Assembly: GCF_023074835.1 (NCBI RefSeq)
Contig: NZ_JALLGW010000001.1
Location: forward strand, 62,001 to 126,000
Length of the DNA stretch: 64,000 bases
Reading direction: 5' to 3'
From: Halomarina salina
GTDB lineage: Archaea > Halobacteriota > Halobacteria > Halobacteriales > Haloarculaceae
Shown here: piece after piece, positions 41,469-50,294 of the stretch
Position numbering within the stretch: position 1 is the stretch's first letter
Layout: each line of letters begins with the position of its first letter
The notes under the pieces: model-generated
Database searches by the model: none
What the model was told of the DNA's origin: nothing
Seen by the model: only the letters and a program-made list of their open reading frames with translations
Translations under genes and position numbers: made by a program

Positions 41469-42341
41469 ATGCGACGTGCCCTCCCGGTCGTGCTCGCACT
41501 GCTGCTCGTTCTCGCCGGTTGTAGCGGTCTGGGCGGACAGAGCGCGGACCCGACCACCACGGGCGACGAGACGACCGCACCGAACGCCACCGAGCGGCCC
41601 ACCGACACGACGACGGAGACGACTCAGCTCGCCAGTGCGGAGGCGGTGAGAGCAGACACACTGGCCGCGCTCGACGCGGTCGAGACGTATCGCGTCACGG
41701 CGAACCAGACGAGTCGGGTGTCGGGGAACGTCCAGCGGACGGTTCACGTCAACTCGACCGGCGTGTTCGACCGGACCGCCCGTGAAGCGAGGCTCGACCA
41801 GTCCCAGCAGGGTGCTGGCGTCTCGGTCGACTCCGTCTCCTACCTCGTCGATCAGACGCTCTACCAGCGCAGTCCGACGCTGGCCCGACAGTACGACTCG
41901 AACTGGGTCGCCATCGACGCCTCCGAGAACTACTCCCGGTTCTGGGACCAGTACGACACGCTCACCCGACAGCGCGAACTGCTGAACGTCTCCTCGGTCA
42001 GCCTCGACGGCACCGAGACCGTCGACGGGCAGGAGGCGTACGTCCTCGAGGCCGAAGCGACGGACGAGCAGTTCGAGCGACTCGGTGTCAACGTCACTCG
42101 GCAGGGCCTCGACGTGTCGAACGTCTCGGCGACGTTCTACGTGGACGTCGAGACGAACCGGCTGGTCGCCTCGACGACGAACATCGACGCGAGACAGACG
42201 CTCAACGGCCAGACGGTGGCCATCGAGCAGCGTCTCGACCTCCGGTTCGACGACTACGACGCGCCCGTGTCCATCGACCTCCCCAGTGAAGCCGAGGAGA
42301 CCGCCGTCAGCATCGGCAACCAGACGTCGGTCGGAGCGTAA
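41469..42341 (+). CDS. Haloarchaeal lipoprotein, second of a tandem pair
   Basis: 290 residues. Signal ending LLLVLAGC (lipobox), Thr-rich linker, then the same domain as the preceding gene: SAEAVRADTLAALDAVETYRV, RQRELLNVSSVSLDG, EAYVLEAEATD, NVSATFYVDVETNRLVASTT, FDDYDAPVSIDLPSEAEE. The two share the fixed block WDQYDTL(S/T)RQR(D/E)LL. Gap to the previous gene is 55 bp, and the next lipoprotein starts 1 bp after its stop, so the three are likely one operon. Confidence 0.82.
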   Translation: MRRALPVVLALLLVLAGCSGLGGQSADPTTTGDETTAPNATERPTDTTTETTQLASAEAVRADTLAALDAVETYRVTANQTSRVSGNVQRTVHVNSTGVFDRTAREARLDQSQQGAGVSVDSVSYLVDQTLYQRSPTLARQYDSNWVAIDASENYSRFWDQYDTLTRQRELLNVSSVSLDGTETVDGQEAYVLEAEATDEQFERLGVNVTRQGLDVSNVSATFYVDVETNRLVASTTNIDARQTLNGQTVAIEQRLDLRFDDYDAPVSIDLPSEAEETAVSIGNQTSVGA

Positions 42342-42342
42342 C

Positions 42343-43608
42343 GTGTCCCGAGGGGCTACCATCCTTCTGGTCGCGCTGCTCGTCCTCGCTGGCTGCGGGT
42401 CACCGTCGGGGACCGGGACGAACGCGACCAGCGACGGACCCGATACGGTAGGTGCCGAGACGCCCGTCTCCACCTCGACTCCGACCCCGTCGACGACCGC
42501 CTCCGCTACAGGGGTCACGTCGACGACCACGGCCACCACGACAGCGGCCCCGAACACGACCATCGCGGTACGCGAGGGGACGCTCCCGGTGAACGCCACG
42601 CTGGTGTTCGAGCGGCTACGGACAGTTCTCGACAGCGACGTCCGCCCTCCCGCGACCGTCGTCGTCGAGAACGGGTCCAGCGGGTTCGGTGCGACCACCG
42701 TCCGACCGTTCTGGAGTGCGGTCGGGGTCACGAACGCCGCTCCGACCGGGCCGCCCCCGGTCGTCGAGAACGGCTACACCACCGGGTTCGGAACCGTGGT
42801 CGTCGCTCCCGGCGACGACTCGAACGTCTCGTCGGTACGGATGGTGCTGGCCCACGAGCTGGTCCACTACACCCAGTTCGCGGCGGGTCGCGGCCAACAG
42901 CTCCAGACGGCGCTCCCGCGGACGACCGACGGCGAGTTCGTCACGCGAGCGCTGCTGGAGGGAGCGGCCGTCGTCACGACCGACGCGTATCTCGACCGGT
43001 ACCACCCCGAGACGCGGCCGAACCGCGTGCTCTACGAGCGCATCGCCGCCGCGTACCCGACCGGGAGCGCACAGCAGTACGTCAACGACCAGTACGTCGA
43101 GGGAACCGAGTACGTCGACGGACGCCTCGACTCGCCGGGCGAGAACGCGGCGCTCTACGAACGACCGCCGCTGACCGGCGAGCAACTCGTCCACGGGCTC
43201 TCGCCCGAGGAGGAACCGGCGCTGCCGCTCTCGGTGCGCGTCGCAGCGAGCGAGTACGTCGAGGTCGGTCGAGACACGCTCGGCGAACCGTTCGTGCGAA
43301 CGACGCTCGCCGGTGCCGTCGAGGAGGACGCGGCGACCCGGGCAGCCACCGGGTGGGGTAACGACACGCTCGTGACGGTCCGCGACGGCGACGCGGTCGG
43401 CTACGCCTGGACGCTCCGCTGGGACGACGCCGGAAACGCCAGCGAGGCCCGCGACGCGTTCGAGACGCGACTGTCGTCGCTCCCGGCGGCGTCACGACTC
43501 GTCCCGGTCGACGAGGAGACGTTCGTCGTCCTCCTCGGCGACGAACGGTTCGTCGAGGAGACGACGGTGAGCGGCGAGGAGAAAACGGTCGGCGTCGACA
43601 CTCCCTGA
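42343..43608 (+). CDS. Hvo_1808-family surface lipoprotein with HExxH-like motif
   Basis: 421 residues from GTG 42343, one base after the previous stop. Lipobox LLVLAGC, a long Thr/Ser-rich linker (about 28-62), then an exported domain with SVRMVLAHELVHYTQF, an HExxH motif about residue 172 typical of zinc metallopeptidases, and VTRALLEGAAVVTTD as a possible gluzincin-like downstream helix. The C-terminal third (NDTLVTVRDGDAVGYAWTLRWDDA) is beta-rich. It resembles the haloarchaeal Hvo_1808 surface protein family. Protease activity is inferred only from the motif. Confidence 0.83.
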   Translation: MSRGATILLVALLVLAGCGSPSGTGTNATSDGPDTVGAETPVSTSTPTPSTTASATGVTSTTTATTTAAPNTTIAVREGTLPVNATLVFERLRTVLDSDVRPPATVVVENGSSGFGATTVRPFWSAVGVTNAAPTGPPPVVENGYTTGFGTVVVAPGDDSNVSSVRMVLAHELVHYTQFAAGRGQQLQTALPRTTDGEFVTRALLEGAAVVTTDAYLDRYHPETRPNRVLYERIAAAYPTGSAQQYVNDQYVEGTEYVDGRLDSPGENAALYERPPLTGEQLVHGLSPEEEPALPLSVRVAASEYVEVGRDTLGEPFVRTTLAGAVEEDAATRAATGWGNDTLVTVRDGDAVGYAWTLRWDDAGNASEARDAFETRLSSLPAASRLVPVDEETFVVLLGDERFVEETTVSGEEKTVGVDTP

Positions 43609-43894
43609 GACGACCGGCCGACGAGCAGGCGACGCACCGCGGGGGAAACGTGACCGTGCGTCGCGCTCCGTGGGACCGGTGCCACGGGCGAGGGGGACTC
43701 CCTCCGGGCGGTCACGCCGCATCCGTCAGAACACGACGACGCTGGCCGCGTCCCGGTACTTGAACCTGCGGAGCGGGGCGGAGTCGGTAGGTCCGTGTGT
43801 TGCACCGCGAGCGAGTGAGCGAAGCGAGTGAGTGAGCGGGCCAAGGAACCCTCGAAAGAGCGAGCGAAGCGAGTGACTGAGGGGGTGACGCAGG
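43609..43894. other. Non-coding part of the gap before engB
   Basis: Between the lipoprotein stop and element D there is no convincing gene. Positions 43800-43880 are a run of imperfect copies of GAGTGAGCGAAGCGAGTGA, a texture shared with other gaps of this window. A minus-strand frame ending at 43726 carries RRFKYRDAASVVVF before its stop; it might be the remnant of a gene tail, but nothing upstream supports it. An A/T-poor region with no promoter I can identify. Confidence 0.5.
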
Positions 43895-44039
43895 TTTTTT
43901 GGTCCCATTGTGAGACGCGGAGCGTCTCACAGGCTCCCAGAAGCTTCGCTTGCTGGGAGAGCTTTTGCCAGCGAGCCGAACGCGACCGCTGAGCGCCAGC
44001 GAAGCGTGTCGCGTTCATGCGAGCGCAGCAAAAGGTGGT
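43895..44039 (-). repeat. 3'-end hairpin element, family 2, copy D (after engB)
   Basis: Read on the minus strand it begins one base after the engB TAA: CCACCTTTTGC, an inner stem GAACGCGAC/GTCGCGTTC, then GCAAAAGCT; next come hairpins CTCCCAG/CTGGGAG (43934-43959) and a perfect 10-bp stem TGTGAGACGC/GCGTCTCACA (43909-43931); it ends GGGACCAAAAAA. CTTTTGC and GCAAAAG pair across the first part. Copy E at 60229 has the same order of boxes after another gene's stop, with fewer hairpins. Confidence 0.8.
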
Positions 44040-44657
44040 TTAGAAGAACTTGAACAGGTCGTCCCGGCCGGCGTCGTGGAGGTGGGTTCGGACCGCTTCG
44101 GTCAGCGGTTCGATAGAACCGCGTTTCGCGGTGATGGGAGCGACCGTGTCCTGCCACTGCTTCCACGGGGGGAGCAGGCCGAGACGGTCGCAGACGTCGT
44201 CGAGACGGTCGTCGCGGTCGTCGACCTTGTCCATCTTGTTCACCGCGACGACCGCCGGGATGCCGAGGTCCTCGAACAGGTAGAACAGTTCGACGACGTG
44301 GGGCACCTCGTCGGGGCCGGAGTGGCGGTCGATGATGTCGACGACGCTCTTCCCGTCCACGACGACGACGCCGACGAGTATCTGGTCGGCGTACTCCTCG
44401 ATGTAGCGGACGATGTCGGTCTTGATGGCCTCGCGGTGGTCGGCCTCGACGCCCTCCATGAACCCGAAGCCGGGGAGGTCGGTCAGCACGAAGTCCTCCG
44501 AGGACCAGTCGTAGTGGTTCGGCGATCGAGTCACGCCGGGCTTGCCGCCCGTCGAGAACTGCTTGCCGGTGAGTTCGCGCATCAGCGTCGACTTCCCGAC
44601 GTTCGAGCGCCCCACCAGCACCACCTCTGCGCCCCGGTCGGGGCGACTGTCGAACAT
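44040..44657 (-). CDS. engB: GTP-binding protein EngB (YihA)
   Basis: 205 residues. G1 [16 protein letters not shown] (about 17-32), switch region [10 protein letters not shown]3 DLPGFGF, G4 NKMDKVDD and a late SAKR-like PITAKRGS (G5). Length and order fit the EngB family of ribosome-assembly GTPases, which haloarchaea possess. The C-terminal helix ends LFKFF. The stop is followed at once by element D. The gene diverges from the phosphate transporter. No start doubt: [18 protein letters not shown]. Confidence 0.94.
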   Translation of the reverse strand: MFDSRPDRGAEVVLVGRSNVGKSTLMRELTGKQFSTGGKPGVTRSPNHYDWSSEDFVLTDLPGFGFMEGVEADHREAIKTDIVRYIEEYADQILVGVVVVDGKSVVDIIDRHSGPDEVPHVVELFYLFEDLGIPAVVAVNKMDKVDDRDDRLDDVCDRLGLLPPWKQWQDTVAPITAKRGSIEPLTEAVRTHLHDAGRDDLFKFF

Positions 44658-44735
44658 GGCCGTCCTACCGCACCACGGCCGATAAGTGCCGCGGGACGGC
44701 TCGTGGGAGCCGTCGCTGCGAACCGCCGTGCGAAT

Positions 44736-44743
44736 GCTTATGA
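44736..44743 (+). promoter_or_regulatory. TATA box before the uORF / phosphate transporter
   Basis: GCTTATGA is the only clear A/T-rich box in the 217-bp divergent region. Its distance (about 28 nt) fits initiation at the ATG of the short ORF at 44768, not at the transporter GTG 132 nt away. GAAAG-CACA-CTTTC (44742-44755) directly follows and could form an operator-type inverted repeat. Confidence 0.5.
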
Positions 44744-44767
44744 AAGCACACTTTCGACTGTTCGGGT

Positions 44768-44878
44768 ATGCGGAGCAGGGAGCGGTGGGAGACGGTCACT
44801 ACCGACCGACCGTCGGCTCCTCGGACACGGGCCGAGTCAGGTAGCGAGGGTCCAGACCGCGCCATGGTGGGGTCGTGA
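44768..44878 (+). CDS. Upstream ORF of 36 codons overlapping the phosphate transporter
   Basis: ATG 44768 opens a 36-codon frame, hydrophilic and basic ([18 protein letters not shown]...), whose TGA overlaps the GTG start of the transporter by 4 nt (GTGA). The TATA box at 44736-44743 is at leaderless distance. If real it is a leader peptide that would couple ribosomes onto the transporter start. It is not a recognised family and could be chance in GC-rich DNA. Confidence 0.4.
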   Translation: MRSRERWETVTTDRPSAPRTRAESGSEGPDRAMVGS

Positions 44879-46083
44879 CGACCCCGACGTTCTGGGTGCT
44901 GGTCGTCCTCGCGACGGTGACCGGACTGGTGACGGCGTGGACGCTCGGAGCCAACAGCAACTCGCCGCCGTTCGCCCCGGCCATCGGCGCGAACGCGATT
45001 TCGACGATGCGGGCCGCCTTCCTCATCGGCATCCTCGCGTCGCTCGGCGCACTCACGCAGGGTGGAAGTATCTCGGAGACGGTCGGTGCCGGACTGACCG
45101 ACGGCGTCGCCATCACGTCGCTGGCGGCGACGGCGGGGCTGTTGACCGCGACGGCGTTCATGGGGTTCGGAATCTACAGCGGCTACCCCGTCCCGGCGGC
45201 GTTCGCCACGACGGGGGCGATGGTCGGCGTCGGTCTCGCACTGGGCGGTACACCCGCGTTCGACACCTACCAGCAGATCGTGACGTTCTGGGCGCTCGTC
45301 CCACCCGTCTCGGGGGGGCTGGCGTACCTGACGGCGACGCTGTTGCGACGCGACGACATCCCCGAGACGGTGAGCGTCCCGTTGCTCGCGGCGGTCGTCG
45401 GTGGCATCGTCGCGAACGTGCGACTGAGCGTCATCCCCGACCCGTCGGGCGGTGACCAGGGGTCGCTCGCGGCGGTGGTCGCGGGGCTACTCGACGCGCC
45501 GACCGTCGCTGGCGTGGACTCGCTGGTCGTCCTCGCGACGCTGCTCGCGGCAGGAGCGAGCTTCCTGTTCGTCCGACGGCGGACCGAGCAGTCGGTCGAC
45601 CGCGGCGTGCGGACGTTCCTCGTGGCGCTCGGGAGCGTCGTCGCCTTCTCCAGCGGCGGGAGTCAGGTCGGGTTGGCGACCGGCCCGCTGGAGAACCTCT
45701 ACACGGTCGAACTCGGCGTGCCGTCGATCCTCCTGCTCGGCCTCGGCGCGGTCGGCATCCTCGGCGGGGCGTGGATGGGGTCGCCGCGACTGTTGCAGGC
45801 GACCTCGCGCGAGTACGCTCAGCTCGGGATTCGACGGTCGATCGCCGCGCTGGTACCGGGGTTCATCATCGCCCAGGTCGCCATCGCGCTGGGCATCCCC
45901 ATCTCGTTCAACAACATCATCATCTCGGGCGTCATCGGCGGTGGACTCGCGGGCGGGTCCGCAGGCGTCTCTCGTCGGAAGATCGGCGTGACGCTCGCGT
46001 TCTGGGTGCTGACGCTCGTCGCCTCCATCGCTATCGGATTCGGCTTCTACCGCCTGCTGACGACGGTGCTCGGGATACAGTGA
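44875..46083 (+). CDS. Inorganic phosphate transporter, PiT family
   Basis: 402 residues, about ten membrane segments. The duplicated PiT signature is visible: TAWTLGANSNSPPFAPAIGANAIS near the N-terminus (with the GANxxxN-type motif) and VVAFSSGGSQVGLATGPLENL in the second half, followed by GIPISFNNIIISGVIGGGLAGG. Low-affinity Na+- or H+-coupled phosphate uptake is the family role. GTG 44875 is the start because an in-frame stop at 44842-44844 closes the frame upstream. It may be translationally coupled to the uORF at 44768. Confidence 0.88.
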   Translation: MTTPTFWVLVVLATVTGLVTAWTLGANSNSPPFAPAIGANAISTMRAAFLIGILASLGALTQGGSISETVGAGLTDGVAITSLAATAGLLTATAFMGFGIYSGYPVPAAFATTGAMVGVGLALGGTPAFDTYQQIVTFWALVPPVSGGLAYLTATLLRRDDIPETVSVPLLAAVVGGIVANVRLSVIPDPSGGDQGSLAAVVAGLLDAPTVAGVDSLVVLATLLAAGASFLFVRRRTEQSVDRGVRTFLVALGSVVAFSSGGSQVGLATGPLENLYTVELGVPSILLLGLGAVGILGGAWMGSPRLLQATSREYAQLGIRRSIAALVPGFIIAQVAIALGIPISFNNIIISGVIGGGLAGGSAGVSRRKIGVTLAFWVLTLVASIAIGFGFYRLLTTVLGIQ

Positions 46084-46263
46084 GCGACGCTGCGGCCCCA
46101 CCGATTCGAGGTACCGGGGGGTGACCGCGAGCGACGGACGGACAGACGATTCCCAGCGTCGTGTGCGTCACGCTGGGGAGGCCGCTCGTCGTTCACCGGA
46201 GGCCGAGCCAGACGTAGCAGTGACCGCCGAGAGCACGCACGTCCCCGAGCGGGGGGAGACGCA

Positions 46264-46956
46264 TCACCGTCGCTCCCGTCGGGGTCGCCGTACCACGAGT
46301 ACCGGTCCGACCGACTCCGCCGCGACGCGCTCGGTCACCTCCCCGAACAGGAACGACTGGAGCGAGGGCGCCTGCTCGCCCATCACGATGGCGTCGTGGT
46401 CGGGCACCGCATCGAGGAGGGCGTCGATGGACGCTCTGTTCTCGGCGATCGTCGTCGTCACGGTGATGCCGGCGTCTTCGAGTCGGCCGGCCGCCTCGGC
46501 CAGCGGCGTCACGCCGTCGTCGTCCCCGACGCGGAGCAGCGACACGTCGATGTCCCGGTCGCCGACGAGTTCGGTCACGAAGGCGACGATGGCGTCGGCC
46601 GCGACGTCGCCCGAGAGCGACACCAGCAGCCGATTCACCGCTCCCGTCGCCCCCGAGATGGCGTACGCCCGGGCGCCGACCTCGTCGGCGACTCGGTCGA
46701 CCGTCTGGTGTCGGTCGGCGGTGAAGACGAGTCGGTAGTCGGCGCTCCCGCCGGCGTCGCGGAACTCCTCGGCGATGTCGGTGAGCGCCGCGTTCGCGCG
46801 GTCCTCGTACTGGTGACGGGCCTGGTCGGGTGGCGTCTGCTCGGGAAGGACGTGGTAGCCGAGGACCGTCACGTCCATCGTGCCCAGCAGGTTCATCAGT
46901 CCCAGCGGGACGGCCTCGTTTTCGAGGACGGCGACGGGAACGAGTACGCGTGACAT
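46264..46956 (-). CDS. UspA-domain protein paired with the amino-acid permease
   Basis: 230 residues, start [14 protein letters not shown] at 46956, sharing one base with the permease stop (TGATG). First half: Usp-like strands (VLGYHVLPEQT), second half: TPLAEAAGRLEDAGITVTTTI, then AIVMGEQAPSLQSFLFGEVTERV, the place of the ATP-binding G-x2-G-x9-G-S motif. The second glycine and the final G-S are not conserved, so it is probably of the non-ATP-binding type. Usp domains beside APC permeases are common in haloarchaea, where they may regulate the transporter. Confidence 0.87.
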   Translation of the reverse strand: MSRVLVPVAVLENEAVPLGLMNLLGTMDVTVLGYHVLPEQTPPDQARHQYEDRANAALTDIAEEFRDAGGSADYRLVFTADRHQTVDRVADEVGARAYAISGATGAVNRLLVSLSGDVAADAIVAFVTELVGDRDIDVSLLRVGDDDGVTPLAEAAGRLEDAGITVTTTIAENRASIDALLDAVPDHDAIVMGEQAPSLQSFLFGEVTERVAAESVGPVLVVRRPRRERR

Positions 46957-48377
46957 CAGAGTGCCCCCCGGAGACGAACGTCGCGAGCGTAGTAGAAGTA
47001 CCACCCTGCAGTCGCGAGCATGAGGGCGAGACCGATGACCTGCGACGCCGGCTGCATGAAGCCGATGAGCGCGAAGCTCGCGAACGCACCGAGTGCCGGC
47101 ACGAGCGGGTACCCGGGGGTCCGGAAGTCGGGGTCGTACCACTCGGGTTCGTTCCGGCGGAGGACCAGGAGCGCGACGCAGATGAGCCCGTACAGGACGA
47201 GGTGGAGGAACGAGGCGACCTCGGCGAGCACCTCGACTCGGCCGGTCGCCACCAGCACGAGGACGGGGCCGCCGGCCATCCCGAGTGCGACGTGCGGCGT
47301 GCCGTACTTCAGATTGATTCGACTCGCCCAGCGCGGCAACAGCGCGTCCTTCGAGACGGCGTAGATGGCCCGCGACGTGCTCAGAATCGAGGCGTTCGCG
47401 CTAGACATCGTCGCCAGCAGCCCGCCGAACACGATGGCCACTGCACCCGGCGCACCGAGGTAGTGCCGGCCGACGTCGACCATGGCGGTCTCACCGAGGC
47501 TCGCCAGCCGCTCGCTCCCGAACGCGCTCGTCGCGACGAACACCGTCACGACGTACAGCGTCCCCACGACGAGCACGGACCCGACCATCGCCAGGGGGAG
47601 GTTCCGGCCCGGTCGCTTCATCTCGCCGGCGACGGTCGCGACCTGCGCGAACCCGAGGTAGGAGGTGAACACGAGGGCAGCGGTCGTCAGGACCGGGAAG
47701 GAGCCGTACGGCATGAACCGTTCCGGCGCGCTCGGCTGTCCGACGAGGCCGAGCGCGTCGAGCGACCCCCACAGCAGGACGAAGACGAGAATCGACAGGA
47801 GGAGGGCGACGACGCCGTTCTGGAGTTTCGCCGCGTTCTCGGTCCCGGTGACGTTGAGCAGCGTGAAGCCAGCCCCGAACACCAGGGCGATGGGGATGAC
47901 CAGTCCGCCGCCGAGCGTGACGCCGAGTTCTGCGAGCGTGTCGATGGCGTAGTAGCCGAAGCCGACGAGGTAGAACGCCGTGGCGAACACGAGGCCGAAC
48001 CACAGCGAGAGGCCGACGACGGTCCCGGCGAGCGTGCCGAGCGCCCGCGAGATGAAGTAGTAGCCGCCGCCGCTCTTCGGCATCGCCGTCGCCAGTTCCG
48101 ACGTCGGCAGGGCGACGAGGAGTGCGACGACGCCGCCGAGCGCGAACGACCCGGCCGCGGCAGGCCCCGCCTGACCGGCCGCGATTCCCGGAAACACGAA
48201 GATACCCGCACCGATCATCGTCCCGACGCCGATGGCGAGACCGCCCGAGAGTCCGAGCGTCCGTTCCAGCTCCGAGTCGTCGGTGTAGGTCGCCTCGTCG
48301 GTCTCGACGCTCCGCTCGACGTCCGGCCGCTCGCCTTCGAGGTTCGCACCGAGGCCCGTCGGCTCTTCCGAAGCCAT
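46956..48377 (-). CDS. APC-family amino-acid permease
   Basis: 473 residues. A cytoplasmic, very acidic N-terminal 45 residues ([19 protein letters not shown]) precede the first of about 12 membrane segments. [22 protein letters not shown] is the APC signature (GxG loop of segment 1) and [17 protein letters not shown] follows in segment 3. The substrate, probably an amino acid or polyamine, cannot be read. Its stop overlaps the Usp gene start, so the two are coupled. In the 209-bp divergent gap, GTAGTAGTACTAGG (48400-48413) is a possible promoter element. Confidence 0.9.
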   Translation of the reverse strand: MASEEPTGLGANLEGERPDVERSVETDEATYTDDSELERTLGLSGGLAIGVGTMIGAGIFVFPGIAAGQAGPAAAGSFALGGVVALLVALPTSELATAMPKSGGGYYFISRALGTLAGTVVGLSLWFGLVFATAFYLVGFGYYAIDTLAELGVTLGGGLVIPIALVFGAGFTLLNVTGTENAAKLQNGVVALLLSILVFVLLWGSLDALGLVGQPSAPERFMPYGSFPVLTTAALVFTSYLGFAQVATVAGEMKRPGRNLPLAMVGSVLVVGTLYVVTVFVATSAFGSERLASLGETAMVDVGRHYLGAPGAVAIVFGGLLATMSSANASILSTSRAIYAVSKDALLPRWASRINLKYGTPHVALGMAGGPVLVLVATGRVEVLAEVASFLHLVLYGLICVALLVLRRNEPEWYDPDFRTPGYPLVPALGAFASFALIGFMQPASQVIGLALMLATAGWYFYYARDVRLRGAL

Positions 48378-48586
48378 GCCTGTGCTTCACGAGAACTCGT
48401 AGTAGTACTAGGCCTTGTTCAGCGGTCGGCACTCCGCGGAGCGACCACGGCGAGAGGGCGGACAACGACGGCGTCGTCGAGGCTACCGACGACAGTTCCG
48501 GAACACACCGCGGGACGCGAGGTCGCAGGAGCACCCTGCCGACGTGAGGTGACGACGTACTAGTACGCGACGCCACAATCGGGGGC

Positions 48587-49288
48587 ATGGACAAGCAGGC
48601 GATTCGCGAGTCGGTGTGGGACGCGCTGGAGGCGGAGGGCATCGCACGGTTCCCGTTCCCCCCACACGGACGCATCCCGAACTTCGACGGGGCGAAGGCG
48701 GCGGCCGAGCGACTCGCGGGGCTCCCCGAGTGGGAGGACGCCGAGGTGCTGAAGGCGAACCCCGACGCGCCGCAGTTGCCAGCGCGGCGGGCGGCGTTGC
48801 GACGGGGGAAGACCGTCTACATGGCCGTCCCGCGACTGCGCGACGAGGAGTGCTTCCTCGAACTCGACCCCGCCGAACTCGCCGACACCGACGCGGCCGC
48901 GACGGTGAGCGGGATGGGCGACCACGGTGTGCAGGTCGCCCCCGACGCGGTGCCGCACGTCGACCTCGTCCTCTCGGGGAGCGTCGCCGTCACCGAGGAC
49001 GGCGACCGAATCGGGAAGGGCGAGGGCTACTCCGACCTGGAGTTCGCCGTGCTGTGCGAACTGGGTCTCGTCGACGAGGCGACGACGGTCGTGACGACGG
49101 TCCACGAGCGACAGGTCGTCGACGAGGCGTTCGCGAGCGACGACCACGACGTGCCGATGGACGTGGTCGTCACGCCCGAGCGGACGATTCGAACGGGCGC
49201 GACGGGCCGACCCGACGGTATCGACTGGTCGGCGCTGGACGACGAGCGAATCGAGGAGATACCGGTACTCGAGCTGATGCGGGGTTGA
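48587..49288 (+). CDS. 5-formyltetrahydrofolate cyclo-ligase-like protein
   Basis: 233 residues. The family fold is shown by IRESVWDALEAEGIARFP at the N-terminus, PNFDGAKAAAERLAGLPEW, LPARRAALRRGKTVYMAVPRL, and the substrate-loop motif IGKGEGYSDLEFAVLCELG. The archaeal members of this family often lack part of the bacterial ATP-binding set, so the reaction (5-formyl-THF to methenyl-THF) is probable but not certain. Haloarchaea use folates, so it fits. An A/T-rich box (TAGTACGC) lies about 27 nt upstream of the ATG. Confidence 0.85.
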   Translation: MDKQAIRESVWDALEAEGIARFPFPPHGRIPNFDGAKAAAERLAGLPEWEDAEVLKANPDAPQLPARRAALRRGKTVYMAVPRLRDEECFLELDPAELADTDAAATVSGMGDHGVQVAPDAVPHVDLVLSGSVAVTEDGDRIGKGEGYSDLEFAVLCELGLVDEATTVVTTVHERQVVDEAFASDDHDVPMDVVVTPERTIRTGATGRPDGIDWSALDDERIEEIPVLELMRG

Positions 49289-49427
49289 GTAAACGGTCGT
49301 CTCTGTCTCATCTGAAGGGCTCTCTACTCACCGGACAGTGGAACGGTACTTTCACGATGTGCGGTTCGTGAGAACGTGCGATACCGAATATGCGTCGGGA
49401 ATCAAACGCTCGAACAGTGACCCGGTG

Positions 49428-50204
49428 TTAAGGGTCGGGTTCGCTGTCGTAGCCGTACTCTTCGAAGCGTGAGCCACCCGTTCCGTCATCCTCGGACGAG
49501 AAACCGGTATGAGCGTCGTCTTCGGTACCCAGTGGGATGCTCGTGGAATCCCCCGCACTGCCCTCGTCGGTCTGGTACCCCTCTCCGAGCATGACGATAC
49601 GAGACGCATCGATGAATACCGTGCCCCCGAGCAGATACTGCTCGTCGGGGATGTCTCGTCGTCGTGGATTCGACTGTCTCTCTCGTTGCTCCTGGCGCAA
49701 CATAGTATAGCGGAAGTAGTCCGAAGAGACGTTCTGTAGCAATGCTGCAATCGCTCTCCGTTGCGAGTCGTGAGAAGTATCGTGGAGATACGTCAGTCGG
49801 GAACGATTGTTGTCCAATTTCTTCGCGAGAAACGCTTTCTTTCCCCCATCCGGGGCGTCCTCGAACTCGAGTCGGACCTCGTAGAGAAACGATTTCAGAT
49901 TGAAGTAGCTCTTCGTCGACGTATAGTACGAGACGAGATGTGCGATTTCCTCGGCAGATAAGCTCCCGATTGCCTCCAAATGTGAGTCGTAGACTGTCGT
50001 GACTCGGTTGAAACCAGTCGATAGTTCCCCCAAGAGTGCCGTACGGAGTTTCTCACGGTCCTCCTGCTGCGTCCTCGTCCGTCGTCGTTCGGTGAACCAG
50101 TTCGACCCAACGAGGGTCAGGATGCTAGCGGTCAGCGCAGCGAAGATGGTGGCAACCGGATCGAGGGGGAAGACGGCCTGTAACACGCCTGCAGAAAATG
50201 CCAT
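49428..50204 (-). CDS. Orphan membrane-anchored protein on low-GC DNA
   Basis: 258 residues. One N-terminal membrane segment (VATIFAALTASILTLVGSNWF), then a basic, coiled-coil region beginning RRRTRTQQEDREKLRTALLGELS and a long helical cytoplasmic part (SYYTSTKSYFNLKSFLYEV, NRSRLTYLHDTSHDSQRRAI); the tail is acidic and Gly/Asp-rich. A membrane helix followed by (R/K)-rich coiled coil and LLxEL is a common plan in mobile or defence-associated proteins of unknown function. Base composition is visibly lower in GC, with more A/T third positions, than all neighbours, so acquisition by transfer is likely. Confidence 0.75.
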   Translation of the reverse strand: MAFSAGVLQAVFPLDPVATIFAALTASILTLVGSNWFTERRRTRTQQEDREKLRTALLGELSTGFNRVTTVYDSHLEAIGSLSAEEIAHLVSYYTSTKSYFNLKSFLYEVRLEFEDAPDGGKKAFLAKKLDNNRSRLTYLHDTSHDSQRRAIAALLQNVSSDYFRYTMLRQEQRERQSNPRRRDIPDEQYLLGGTVFIDASRIVMLGEGYQTDEGSAGDSTSIPLGTEDDAHTGFSSEDDGTGGSRFEEYGYDSEPDP

Positions 50205-50294
50205 GAATAGTAATCAGAGTCATTTGACAGCTTAACTCTGCCGCACGAAGACCGTCGCTCGTCGAACGAGAACGCTGAGACCGAGCGGAGGTAG

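Noticed and set aside
43726-43908. Minus-strand frame ending RRFKYRDAASVVVF
   Set aside because: The final residues look protein-like, but upstream the frame is made of repeat DNA (SLRSL repeats) and no family was recognised.
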